Assembly (NCBI RefSeq): GCF_027625935.1
Contig: NZ_CP115300.1
Location: 8,866,001-8,930,000, forward strand
Direction: 5' to 3'
From: Streptomyces camelliae
GTDB lineage: Bacteria > Actinomycetota > Actinomycetes > Streptomycetales > Streptomycetaceae
Length of the DNA stretch: 64,000 bases
In this document: positions 8,855 through 21,450 of the stretch, piece after piece
Numbering within the stretch: position 1 is the first letter of the stretch
Layout of the letters: each line of letters opens with the position of its first letter
Translations under genes and position numbers: made by a program
Notes under the pieces: generated by a model
What the model was told of the DNA's origin: nothing
Database searches by the model: none
Seen by the model: only the letters and a program-made list of their open reading frames with translations

Positions 8855-9928
8855 ATGAGTGCGGACACATTCGACGAGCCCTTTCTCGACGAGTACGCGA
8901 TCGAGCTCTATGGGTGGATTCTGGACAACAGACGTGCCGATCTCGGCAGAGCCGCCCGAGACCTCGGGATCAGCCGGGAGCAGGCGGCGACCGCCTTCAA
9001 ACGGCTGGTGCGGCTGCGGGTGGTGCGCGTCGACCCGGAGGACGAGGCGGTGGCCTGGGCGGTCGATCCGGACGCGGCCGCGGTCCTGCGCACCCGGCCC
9101 CTGCACGAGACCATCCGGCGTGAACAGGCTCAACTCGACCGCTTGCTGCACGACTTCGACCTGCTGCGGAACCGGTTCTTACGCGCCCGCGGCGATGAGA
9201 GCTGCACCCTGGAGGTCATCCCCAGCCTCGAAGAGGTACGGGCGGCGCTGAACCGTGCCGCCGCCGAGTGCCGCGAGGAGATGGTCACCATGCAGCCCGG
9301 CGGGAACCGCCAGCCGGAGGCGCTGGAGGAGGCGATGGCCCGCGACCACGCCCTGCTGTCCAGAGGCGTACGGATGCGCACGGTGTACCACCACACCTCC
9401 CGCTTCAACGGCCCCAGCCAGGTGTACGTCGCCCGGGCCGCCGAGCTCGGCGCGGAATACCGTACCGTCCACGACCTCGTGGGTCGGATGATCATCTTTG
9501 ATGGTCACCGGCTCGCCTTCATCCCGCTGTGCGACGACGGCAACGGCGCCGTCGCCATCCGCGAGGCCTCCGTCGTCGCCTTTCTCCACCACGTCTTCGA
9601 ACACGTCTGGGCGCATGCCACGCCGTTCCATCCCGCGGCCCCGGAGCACCTGGGGGAGGTCGCCAAGGAGGTCGACCAGACGATCGTGCGGCTGCTGGCC
9701 GCCGGCCTCAAGGACGAGACGATCGCGCGCAGGGTCGGCATGTCCCTGCGCACCACCCGGCGGCACATCGCCGACATCATGCGGCTGCTCGGAGCCGAGA
9801 GCCGATTCCAGGCCGGTATCCTCGTCGGCCGCTCGCTCGCATGCTGGGGCCTGGACGACGCGGCCGGGCTGCCCGAGCCGCAGGGGCCCTGCGCGCACGA
9901 CATGGTGCTGCGCCTGCCCGGGGGATGA
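8855..9928 (+). CDS. LuxR-type transcriptional regulator with N-terminal winged helix; TTA codon
   Basis: The 357-residue product has an N-terminal winged-helix segment of TrmB type (about residues 12-60, DLGISREQAATAFKRLVRL), a middle domain, and a C-terminal LuxR HTH near residues 285-335 (ETIARRVGMSLRTTRRHIAD). Such regulators often control nonribosomal peptide and lanthipeptide clusters in Streptomyces. Codon 109 (9179-9181) is TTA, read only by the bldA tRNA in Streptomyces, so production is probably tied to development. The gene converges on the exporter that ends the NRPS operon, with only 5 bp between stops, and is the best candidate for the pathway-specific activator. Confidence 0.85.
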   Translation: MSADTFDEPFLDEYAIELYGWILDNRRADLGRAARDLGISREQAATAFKRLVRLRVVRVDPEDEAVAWAVDPDAAAVLRTRPLHETIRREQAQLDRLLHDFDLLRNRFLRARGDESCTLEVIPSLEEVRAALNRAAAECREEMVTMQPGGNRQPEALEEAMARDHALLSRGVRMRTVYHHTSRFNGPSQVYVARAAELGAEYRTVHDLVGRMIIFDGHRLAFIPLCDDGNGAVAIREASVVAFLHHVFEHVWAHATPFHPAAPEHLGEVAKEVDQTIVRLLAAGLKDETIARRVGMSLRTTRRHIADIMRLLGAESRFQAGILVGRSLACWGLDDAAGLPEPQGPCAHDMVLRLPGG

Positions 9929-9933
9929 GCCCC

Positions 9934-11199
9934 TCACGCCTCGGCGCGTTCGAAGTCCCGCAGATTCCGCAGGGGTGAGCACAGCACCCACAACACGGCC
10001 AGGCAGCTGCCCGTCGCCGCGATCCACAACGTGCCCCGGCTGCCGAGGAGTTCACCCAGCACCCCGCCCGTCAGCGTGCCGAGGGTGAGGGCGCCGAAGG
10101 CCACGAAACGGACGGTGGCGTTGACCCGGGCGAGCATGTGCTCGGGGCAGACGGCCTGCCGGTAGCTGACCTGGGCGATGTTGTAGACGACGGTGCCGTA
10201 GCCGGTCACGAACAGGCCGAGCACGGCCGGGGTCAGGCGGGCGCCCGGCCCCGCGAGCGGGACCAGGAGCAGCGCGGGGAAGGTCGTGAGCGGGACCAGC
10301 CATACGGCCCGCGCCTGTCCCACGGCGCGGATCAGCCGGCCGGCCGTGGCGGCGGCGAGGACACCGCCCAGGCCGAGCACGCTCAGCAGCAGACCCACGG
10401 CCGCGTCGGACAGGCCCAGGGTGCGGGTCAGGAAGAGGACGTTGACCGCGCTGAGGACCCCGCTGAAGAGGTTGGCGGTGGCCGTGCAGCAGGTGATGGC
10501 CCGCAGGGCCGCGGTGCGGGCCACGTAGCCGAGGCCCTCGCGTACCTGGCCGGCCACGGAGCCCCGCGAGGCCTCCTCCGGCGGGAGCGGGTCGGGCTCA
10601 CGCACCCGGCGCAGCAGGGCGGCGGCGAGAACATAGCCGCCCGCCGTGCCGAGGACGGGGGCCGCGGCCCCGGTGAGCTGAGTCAGGGTGCCGCCGATGC
10701 CCGGGCCGGTGATCTGCGCCAGCGACTGGCTGGACTGGAGTCGGGCGTTGCCTTCGAGGAGTCGGCCGCGGGCGACGAGGGCGGGCAGATGGGACTGGTG
10801 GGCGATGTCGAACAGGACCGCGCAGACGCCCGCCAGCAGGGCCACGACGATGAGGTGGACCGTGGTCAGCACGCCGAGCCACCAGGCCGCCGGGACCGTG
10901 GCCAGCAGCAGTGCCCGGGCCACGGCGGTCCGGCGCATCAGCAGGCGCTGCCGGGTGCGGGCGACCCAGACACCGGCCGGGAGACCGATGAGCAGATACC
11001 CGGCCGTCTCCGCGGCGCCCAGCACCCCCATCTCCAGCGGTGTCGCCGCCAGTGTCGTCGCGGCCACCAGCGGAAGGACGGTGTTGCCGACATAGGTGCC
11101 GAACTGGCTGACCGTGTCCGCCGCCCAGAACAGCCGGAAACCCCGGTGGGCGAGCAGGGACGCCGGACGCGGTGCGGTGACGGACCGGGCCACGCTCAC
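9934..11199 (-). CDS. MFS exporter (EntS/MefA-like)
   Basis: The 421-residue protein has about twelve hydrophobic segments and an MFS start FRLFWAADTVSQFGTYVGNTVLPL, with VWVARTRQRLLMRR at the loop between helices 2 and 3. It resembles the EntS/macrolide-efflux branch that exports siderophores and antibiotics. It is the last gene of the long minus-strand NRPS operon. Its GTG start at 11199 overlaps the stop of the threonine aldolase gene (GTGA). Most likely it exports the peptide product and gives self-protection. Confidence 0.88.
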   Translation of the reverse strand: MSVARSVTAPRPASLLAHRGFRLFWAADTVSQFGTYVGNTVLPLVAATTLAATPLEMGVLGAAETAGYLLIGLPAGVWVARTRQRLLMRRTAVARALLLATVPAAWWLGVLTTVHLIVVALLAGVCAVLFDIAHQSHLPALVARGRLLEGNARLQSSQSLAQITGPGIGGTLTQLTGAAAPVLGTAGGYVLAAALLRRVREPDPLPPEEASRGSVAGQVREGLGYVARTAALRAITCCTATANLFSGVLSAVNVLFLTRTLGLSDAAVGLLLSVLGLGGVLAAATAGRLIRAVGQARAVWLVPLTTFPALLLVPLAGPGARLTPAVLGLFVTGYGTVVYNIAQVSYRQAVCPEHMLARVNATVRFVAFGALTLGTLTGGVLGELLGSRGTLWIAATGSCLAVLWVLCSPLRNLRDFERAEA

Positions 11200-12266
11200 C
11201 GCCCGGCCGCGGGGGCGCTGGACAGCACCTCGGCGAGGACCGTGACGGCGCGGTCGACGTCACCGGCCGTGACACCGGAGTGGGTGACCGCGCGGATGCG
11301 GTCCCGGCCCAGTTCGGCCATGCGCACACCCCGCGCGTGGGCGGCGTCGATGAGCGAGGCGGTGGTGTGGGCGGTGGCGTCCCGGTCGACCGAGAAGAAG
11401 ACCATGTTGGTGCGCGGCGGCTCCGGATCGAGCCGCAGACCCGGGAGTTCGGCCAGCCCCGCCGCGAGCCGGGCGGCGTGCGCGTGGTCGTCGGCGAGAC
11501 GGTCGACCATCTCGTTCAGCGCGATGATCCCGCAGGCGGCGATCATGCCGGCCTGCCGCATGCCGCCGCCGAGCATCTTGCGGATGCGGCGGGCCGTGGC
11601 GATGGACCGGGCGTCGCCCGCCAGCATCGACCCGATCGGCGCGGACAGCCCCTTGGACAGGCAGAACTGGACGGTGTCGGCATGCGCGGCGAGGTCGGCG
11701 GCCGGCACACCCAGAGCGAGGGCCGCGTTGAAGATGCGGGCGCCGTCCAGGTGCAGGGCGATCCCCTGGGCGCGGGCCACCGCCGCGGCCTCGGCCAGGT
11801 AGGCGGGCGGGAGCGGGATGCCGCCCCTGCGGTTCTGCGGCGTCTCGATGCTCAGGACCGACGGCAGCGCGAACTGCGGGTCGTCGGCGTCGACTTCACA
11901 GGCCTCGACGACGGCGTCCAGCGGCAGGGTGCCGTCGGCCGCGGTCGGGATCGGTTCGTACACGACACCGCCGAGCACCGCGGCGCCGCCCGCCTCGTAG
12001 ACGTAGATGTCGGACTCGGCGCCGACGATGGCCTTGCCGCCGCGCGGACTGTGGGTCAGCAGGGCCGCGAGGTTGGCCATGGTGCCGCTGGGCATCAGGC
12101 AGGCCGCCTCCTTGCCGAGCAGCTTGGCCGACAGCTCTTCGAGTTCGGTGACGGTCGGATCCTCGCCGTAGACGTCGTCGCCCAGACGGGCCTCGGCGGC
12201 GGCCCGGAGCATACGGGGCGTGGGCAACGTGAAGGTGTCGCTGCGCAGTTCGACGACGTGGTTCAT
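11196..12266 (-). CDS. PLP-dependent threonine aldolase family enzyme
   Basis: The 356-residue protein is a low-specificity threonine aldolase (beta-eliminating lyase family). It starts VELRSDTFTLPTPRM, has CLMPSGTMANLAAL near residue 75 and LHLDGARIFNAA near 182, and carries the PLP Lys in CLSKGLSAPIGS near 207. Family enzymes reversibly join glycine and an aldehyde into beta-hydroxy amino acids. In this operon it could supply L-threonine or L-allo-threonine for the neighbouring threonine kinase, or make a separate beta-hydroxy building block; the sequence cannot decide. ATG at 12266 overlaps the stop of the lyase gene. Confidence 0.88.
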   Translation of the reverse strand: MNHVVELRSDTFTLPTPRMLRAAAEARLGDDVYGEDPTVTELEELSAKLLGKEAACLMPSGTMANLAALLTHSPRGGKAIVGAESDIYVYEAGGAAVLGGVVYEPIPTAADGTLPLDAVVEACEVDADDPQFALPSVLSIETPQNRRGGIPLPPAYLAEAAAVARAQGIALHLDGARIFNAALALGVPAADLAAHADTVQFCLSKGLSAPIGSMLAGDARSIATARRIRKMLGGGMRQAGMIAACGIIALNEMVDRLADDHAHAARLAAGLAELPGLRLDPEPPRTNMVFFSVDRDATAHTTASLIDAAHARGVRMAELGRDRIRAVTHSGVTAGDVDRAVTVLAEVLSSAPAAGR

Positions 12267-13738
12267 GCGGCGCTCCCGGAGATCAGGGTAGTGACAGCGG
12301 TGGTCAGGGTCTTGTCGGCGGCCGACCAGCGGTCGCGGCGCGCGCCGGCCACGGTGCGCAGGGCCGCGAGGCGGGCCGTGGCGTCGTCGGCGGCGGCGAG
12401 CACGGCGGCCGGGCCGGGGCCGCCGCCGGCCGTGGCGGACGCCGCGACGGAGGCGGGGTCGAGGCCGGCGAGGAGCCTGGCCGGGTGACCGGTCAGCCGC
12501 TCGGCGGCGACCTCCTCGAAGGGGCGGCCGGTCTCCGCGGCCTCGCGGCTGATGTCACCGACGTCATGATGGGCGGTGCGGAACGGTACGCCCGCGACGA
12601 CCAGGCGTTCGGCGAGCGCGGTGGCGCTGGTCTGGCCGTCGGTCGCCCGCCGCAGCATGCGCTCGGCGCGGGGCTCGGCGCCCTCGACGATGAGCCGGAG
12701 CAGGACCACGGCGTCGGTGGTGGCCTCCAGGGCCGGCCAGATGTGCCCGGTGGCCTCGGTGCCGACCGCGATGGCGTTGGTGAAGCGGGCGGTGGACATG
12801 GCCGCCGTGGCGGCGGTCAGCGCGCCGAGCGCGGCGACGGCCTTCCCCTGGATGTTCTCCAGCAGGAACGGGTTGCGTTTCTGCGGCATCATCGAGCTGC
12901 TTCCGACGAGATCGTCGGGCAGGTGCAGCAGGCCGTTCTCGGCGCTGGTCCACGACTGCAGGTCGTGGGCGACCCGGGTGAGCAGGACGCCCAGCACGGT
13001 GCAGCCGGCGAGCAGCCGCAGCACCAGGTCGCGGGAGGCGACCGCATGCAGGGAGTTGGGCAACGGGGCCGTGAAACCGAGGAATTCGGTGGTCCGGTAC
13101 GGATCGATCGGCAGCGAGGTGCCGCCGACCGCGCCCGCGCCGAGCGGGTTCTCGTCCAGCTCCCGTCCGGCGTGCTCCAGTTGGTCGAGGTCGCGGACGA
13201 GCGCGGCGGCGACTCCGGCGAGGTAGTGGCCGTAGGTGATGGGCACGGCCGGCTGGTGGTGGGTGTAGGCGGGCATCACGGTGGTGTGCCATCGGCGGGC
13301 CTGGGCGGTCAGAGCGCTGCCGAGGGCATCGCACTCGGTGAGCAACCGGTCGTAGGGGCCGCGCAGTTGCAGGCGCAGGACGGTCGCGTTGAGGTCGTTG
13401 CGGGAGCGTCCGCTGTGCAGCACTCCGCCGGTCCCGGCGCCCAACTGCTCGACCAGGTAGCCCTCGTAGGCGAGATAGCGGCCGCGCGGAGCCGGGCGGC
13501 GGCGCAGCGGCGCGAAACCGGTGGCGCGCAGCTCCTCGATGCCGGCGAGCAGCCGGGCGGCCGTCTCGCGGCCCACGATGCCCTGTTCGGTGAGCATCAC
13601 GACGTGCGCGCGGTCGACCTGGCTGGTGGGCCGCAGTTCGGCGGCCACCGGGTCTTCGGGAGCGCGCAGGTGCCGTTCGAAGAGGATCTCTGCGGCGGCG
13701 GGGGCGACCGACGTGGTCAGCCGGCCGGTGGCGGTCAT
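12263..13738 (-). CDS. Argininosuccinate lyase-like fumarate-releasing lyase (DabB-like)
   Basis: This 491-residue member of the fumarase/argininosuccinate lyase superfamily has the conserved substrate loop VLHSGRSRNDLNA near residue 105, AYTHHQPAVPITYGHY near 160 and the signature GSSSMMPQKRNP near 280. It is longer than ArgH and sits inside an NRPS operon far from arginine genes, so a biosynthetic role is more likely than arginine synthesis. In friulimicin-type clusters a homologue (DabB) releases fumarate from an aspartate adduct to give 2,3-diaminobutyrate. The same role is inferred here because the kinase and cysteine-synthase-like partners are three genes upstream or nearer. Stop/start overlaps join it to both neighbours. 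Confidence 0.85.
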   Translation of the reverse strand: MTATGRLTTSVAPAAAEILFERHLRAPEDPVAAELRPTSQVDRAHVVMLTEQGIVGRETAARLLAGIEELRATGFAPLRRRPAPRGRYLAYEGYLVEQLGAGTGGVLHSGRSRNDLNATVLRLQLRGPYDRLLTECDALGSALTAQARRWHTTVMPAYTHHQPAVPITYGHYLAGVAAALVRDLDQLEHAGRELDENPLGAGAVGGTSLPIDPYRTTEFLGFTAPLPNSLHAVASRDLVLRLLAGCTVLGVLLTRVAHDLQSWTSAENGLLHLPDDLVGSSSMMPQKRNPFLLENIQGKAVAALGALTAATAAMSTARFTNAIAVGTEATGHIWPALEATTDAVVLLRLIVEGAEPRAERMLRRATDGQTSATALAERLVVAGVPFRTAHHDVGDISREAAETGRPFEEVAAERLTGHPARLLAGLDPASVAASATAGGGPGPAAVLAAADDATARLAALRTVAGARRDRWSAADKTLTTAVTTLISGSAA

Positions 13739-14967
13739 ACGGTGGTCTCCTCGTCGGGGTGGGGCCGCAGCGCGGTGCGCAGCCGGGCCAGGGCGGTCTC
13801 GGCGGCGCGGGTCGCGTCCTCGGCGGTCGGGGCGGTGGCCGTGACGTGCGCGACACGGTCGCGGTAGTCGTGGTGCGGGACGAGCCGGACCCCGAGGCGG
13901 CCGGTGAGCGTGGTGCCGGTGACGTGGGGCAGGCCCCCGGTGTCCGGGAGGACGCCGAGTTCCGACGGGGCGTCGACGACCAGGAAGCGCAGCGAGGAAT
14001 GGTGGGAGCTACGGGGTTCCAGGTCGACCGGGCGGCCGAGCGCCGCCGTCACCTGCGCCCGTACGAGATCGACTCCGGTGGCCGCTCGGATCAGTTCGGG
14101 GATCATGCCGCCCGCCAGCCGGGCGTTGACCTCGATCAGCACGGGCCCGTCCGGGCCCAGCCGCAGCTCCACATGGGCGGCGCCGAAGCCGAGACCGAGC
14201 GCCTTCACGGCTTGCACGGCGGTGGCGGTGAGCGCGTCGGCCTGGGCCGCCGGGACGGGCGCGGGGACGTCGTGCCCGGTCTCCACGAAGTGCGGGGCCG
14301 CGCCCAGGTGCTTGGCGACCACGGCCACCGCCCGCTGCCCGAACACCTCCACCGAGAACTCCGGCCCGGCCACGTACTGTTCGACGAGGAAGTCGCGGGC
14401 CACCGGCATGCCGCGCTCGTTGTGGGTGCGTGCCTGCAGCCGTGCCGCGTGCTCGGCCGCCTCCTGCCGGGTCGTGCACAGCCGTACGCCCATGCTGCCC
14501 GAGCCGTCCGTGGGCTTGAGCACCACCGGCAGACCGATCCGGTCCACCGCGGACAGGGCCTCCTCCGGACCGGACACCAGGGCGTGGGCGGCCACCGGCA
14601 CGCCGCCCGCGACGAGATCTGCGCGCTGGCTGCCCTTGTGCCGGACCCGTCGCACGGCCTGCGGGTCGGGACCGGGCAGGCTCAGGGCGTGCGCCGCGGC
14701 GGCGGCGACGGGCACGAAGTAGTCGGAGCTGGTGGTCAGGCCGGCCGGGACCGCGCCGGGCACCGCGCGCACCGCGGCGAGGACGGCGTTCAGGCTGCCG
14801 GTGTCCGTCCGCACCACCGGGATGTCGTCCTCGCGCGCGTAGGCGTAGCGGTCCGGGTCCTCGGCCAACAGGACGGGCAGCGCGCCCAGTTCACGGGCCC
14901 GGCGGGCGAACAGCCGGCCCGTGCCGGTGGTGTTGCTCTCCACCAGCACCAGGGTGGGCGGCGTCAT
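13735..14967 (-). CDS. ATP-grasp domain ligase
   Basis: The 410-residue protein is an ATP-grasp ligase: GLPVVLKPTDGSGSMGVRLC (near residues 150-170) is the phosphate-binding region, FLVEQYVAGPEFSVEVFG follows near 205, and LIEVNARLAGGMIPELI near 285 carries the Mg-binding Glu and Asn. The N-terminal part is a Rossmann-like preATP-grasp domain. Start at ATG 14967 was chosen because it overlaps the upstream stop (ATGA); a longer reading into the cysteine synthase gene is a shadow. Such enzymes join a carboxylate to an amine. Sitting between the cysteine-synthase-like and lyase genes, it may act on a Dab intermediate or cap an amino acid, but no substrate can be named. Confidence 0.82.
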   Translation of the reverse strand: MTPPTLVLVESNTTGTGRLFARRARELGALPVLLAEDPDRYAYAREDDIPVVRTDTGSLNAVLAAVRAVPGAVPAGLTTSSDYFVPVAAAAAHALSLPGPDPQAVRRVRHKGSQRADLVAGGVPVAAHALVSGPEEALSAVDRIGLPVVLKPTDGSGSMGVRLCTTRQEAAEHAARLQARTHNERGMPVARDFLVEQYVAGPEFSVEVFGQRAVAVVAKHLGAAPHFVETGHDVPAPVPAAQADALTATAVQAVKALGLGFGAAHVELRLGPDGPVLIEVNARLAGGMIPELIRAATGVDLVRAQVTAALGRPVDLEPRSSHHSSLRFLVVDAPSELGVLPDTGGLPHVTGTTLTGRLGVRLVPHHDYRDRVAHVTATAPTAEDATRAAETALARLRTALRPHPDEETTV

Positions 14968-16031
14968 GGGGTCTCCCTCGGGGTAGCGGGCGCGGCGGGC
15001 CGGAGGACGTCGTCGAGGCTGCGGCGGCCCCACGCCATGCGCGCCCAGCCGCCGAGGGCGTCGTCGGGGCAGCCGACCGTGCGCGGCTCGGTGCAGACCT
15101 CCTGGTCGAGGACCCCCTGCTCGCGCAGCCAGTCGTCCTGGTACACCGAGTCCTGGTAGCGGTGGCCCTCGTCGGGCAGTAGCGCCACCACTTGCTCGTC
15201 GGGGTGGCGTTCGGCGTACCAGCGGGCGACCAGGAAGGCGGCGCCGCTGGTCGGCCCCATGTACAGGGCGTGCCGCGCGTGCAGGTCACGGGTGGCGCGG
15301 AACACCTCGGCGGCGCCCGCCCAGTGCACCTCGTCGTAGGCGGTGTGGCGGACGTTGGGCGGGACGAGGCTGTTGCCGAGGCCGCGCACCGCGCGCGGCC
15401 CGTCGGGCTGGCCGAAGATCGTGCTGGGCGAGGTGTCCACGCCGATGAGGCGCAGACCCGGCGCGAGCAGCCGCAGGAACGACGCCGTACCGCCGGTCGA
15501 GCCGCCGGAGCCGACCGGACCGACGAGGCAGTCCACCGGGCCGACGGCCTCGGCGATCTGCTCCGCGACCACCGCGTAGGCGTTGGGATTGTCGGGGTTG
15601 TGGTACTGCCCCGGCACATAGTGGCGCGGGTACTGGGCGCGCAGTTGCTCCAGCCGGTCGAGGCGGGCCTGCTGGAAACCGCCCTCGGGGCTGGGCTCGT
15701 GACAGATCTCGACCTGGGTGCCCAGCTCCTGCAGCCGGCGGCGCAGCACCGGGTCGATGGCCGGGTCCCCGACGATCACCAGTGGGTAGCCGCGCAGCCG
15801 GCACACCATCGCCAGACCCAGCGCGAAGGTGCCGGACGAGGTCTCCAGGACGGTGGTGCCCGGGCCCAGTTCGCCGCGCTGCTCGGCGCGGTCGAGCATG
15901 AACCGGGCCGGCAGCAGCTTCATCAGCGTGAAGGCGGCCCCGCACAGGTTGGGGCCGAGGCGCACGAGCCGCGGCAGTTCGGTGGCCTCCACGATGGAGG
16001 CGCTGGGCGTGGGCAAAGACAGCGAAGGCAT
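14964..16031 (-). CDS. PLP-dependent cysteine synthase-like enzyme (DabA/SbnA-like)
   Basis: This fold type II PLP enzyme of the cysteine synthase/CBS family has about 355 residues. The PLP Lys is probably in LMKLLPARFMLDRAEQ, followed by VLETSSGTFALGLAM, the phosphate loop GPVGSGGSTGGTASFL near residue 172, and ALYMGPTSGAAFLVARW. The usual Pro-Thr-Gly-Ser-x-Lys-Asp-Arg motif is altered, as in enzymes making diamino acids. I favour ATG 16031, which has AGGAGG 6 nt upstream; an ATG at 16046 overlapping the kinase stop is the alternative. With O-phosphothreonine as acceptor and aspartate or ammonia as nitrogen donor it would build the 2,3-diaminobutyrate skeleton (DabA-like). Confidence 0.85.
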   Translation of the reverse strand: MPSLSLPTPSASIVEATELPRLVRLGPNLCGAAFTLMKLLPARFMLDRAEQRGELGPGTTVLETSSGTFALGLAMVCRLRGYPLVIVGDPAIDPVLRRRLQELGTQVEICHEPSPEGGFQQARLDRLEQLRAQYPRHYVPGQYHNPDNPNAYAVVAEQIAEAVGPVDCLVGPVGSGGSTGGTASFLRLLAPGLRLIGVDTSPSTIFGQPDGPRAVRGLGNSLVPPNVRHTAYDEVHWAGAAEVFRATRDLHARHALYMGPTSGAAFLVARWYAERHPDEQVVALLPDEGHRYQDSVYQDDWLREQGVLDQEVCTEPRTVGCPDDALGGWARMAWGRRSLDDVLRPAAPATPRETP

Positions 16032-16042
16032 GGTCTCCCTCC

Positions 16043-16972
16043 TCATCCGTCGATGGTGAAGTGCCAGGTGTCCTCGATGCCGAGGGCGGCGAGCCGGGTG
16101 CGGGCCTTGTCGGTCCGCGCTTCGGCGTCCGGCCGGCGCGGGTCGAAGAGCAGTCCGGCGACATCGCCGCTGTGGGCGACCTGGAGGCCCGCCGCGCCCA
16201 CCTCCCCGGCGACACGCAGGAGTTCGTCCAGGCCCGGCACGGGCAGGTGCCGCTGGTTGAGCCGGGCACTGGCGGTGGCGACCCGTCCCAGCAGAGCCAC
16301 GTCACCGGTGCGCACCGCACGGCGGGCCATGCCGAGCAGCGGGCGGAACGCCTCGATCTCCCACACGGTGTAGCGGGCGGGCGGCAGCTCCAGGGTGTCG
16401 ACCCCCGCGCCGTCCCGGCTGGTGCCGAAGCCGAGCACGGCCAGCGGCATCAGCCCGCCGCCCAGATCCTCCAGGCTCTCGCCCTGCCGGTGGGCGAAGA
16501 GCACCGCCCGGTGCGGGTACATCAGTGCGTCGGAGGCGGTCTCGGCGGCCACCGCGAGGGCGGCGCTCTGGGCGGGACCGGGGTCCCGGCCGGCGGCCCG
16601 GAACACGGCGCCGATCGCGGCCAGGACATCGGCCGTGGACGAACCGAAGCCACGGCCGAGCGGGATGTCGCTGGTCACCCGCAGCAGCCCGCCGGTCCAC
16701 GGGCCGCCCAGGGTGCGCAGCGCCAGCTCGGCGGCACGGCCGGCCTTGGTGCGCCACGGCTCCCGCACCGTGACCCCGTCGGTCGTCGTCGACGGTTCGA
16801 AGAGGGCCTGCGAGCTGTACAGCGGGCAGGGCAGGGTGATCAGTCCGCGGCGCAGCCGCCCGCCGGCCTCGAACACGCCCTGGAGGATCTCTCCGTGGTG
16901 GGCGATGCTGCGGTAGGTGCCCCGGACGTGGACCGCCGTCCCGGCGAGGGCTGTGGACGTGTTGAGTGGCAT
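16043..16972 (-). CDS. GHMP-family L-threonine kinase-like protein (DabC-like)
   Basis: The 309-residue protein is a GHMP kinase related to PduX-type L-threonine kinases. It opens with HHGEILQGVFE near residue 25, has the GHMP ATP-binding loop PLGRGFGSSTADVLAA near residue 97, and ends with VAHSGDVAGLLFDP. It should phosphorylate free L-threonine to O-phospho-L-threonine, making the beta position a leaving group for the next enzyme. ATG 16972 is preceded by AGGAAG; it lies 41 bp after the NRPS stop and leads directly into the cysteine-synthase-like gene. Kinase, synthase and lyase together match the dabC/dabA/dabB set of friulimicin-type clusters. Confidence 0.85.
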   Translation of the reverse strand: MPLNTSTALAGTAVHVRGTYRSIAHHGEILQGVFEAGGRLRRGLITLPCPLYSSQALFEPSTTTDGVTVREPWRTKAGRAAELALRTLGGPWTGGLLRVTSDIPLGRGFGSSTADVLAAIGAVFRAAGRDPGPAQSAALAVAAETASDALMYPHRAVLFAHRQGESLEDLGGGLMPLAVLGFGTSRDGAGVDTLELPPARYTVWEIEAFRPLLGMARRAVRTGDVALLGRVATASARLNQRHLPVPGLDELLRVAGEVGAAGLQVAHSGDVAGLLFDPRRPDAEARTDKARTRLAALGIEDTWHFTIDG

Positions 16973-17013
16973 GGCTTCCTCAGGGGTGATGCGGCGCGGA
17001 GCCGGTGGGGCCG

Positions 17014-21446
<4,433 letters not shown>

Positions 21447-21450
<4 letters not shown>

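Noticed and set aside
12263..13738. Housekeeping argininosuccinate lyase (argH).
   Set aside because: The lyase signature is present, but it is coupled to NRPS precursor genes and no other arginine genes are near, so a Dab-type role is preferred.
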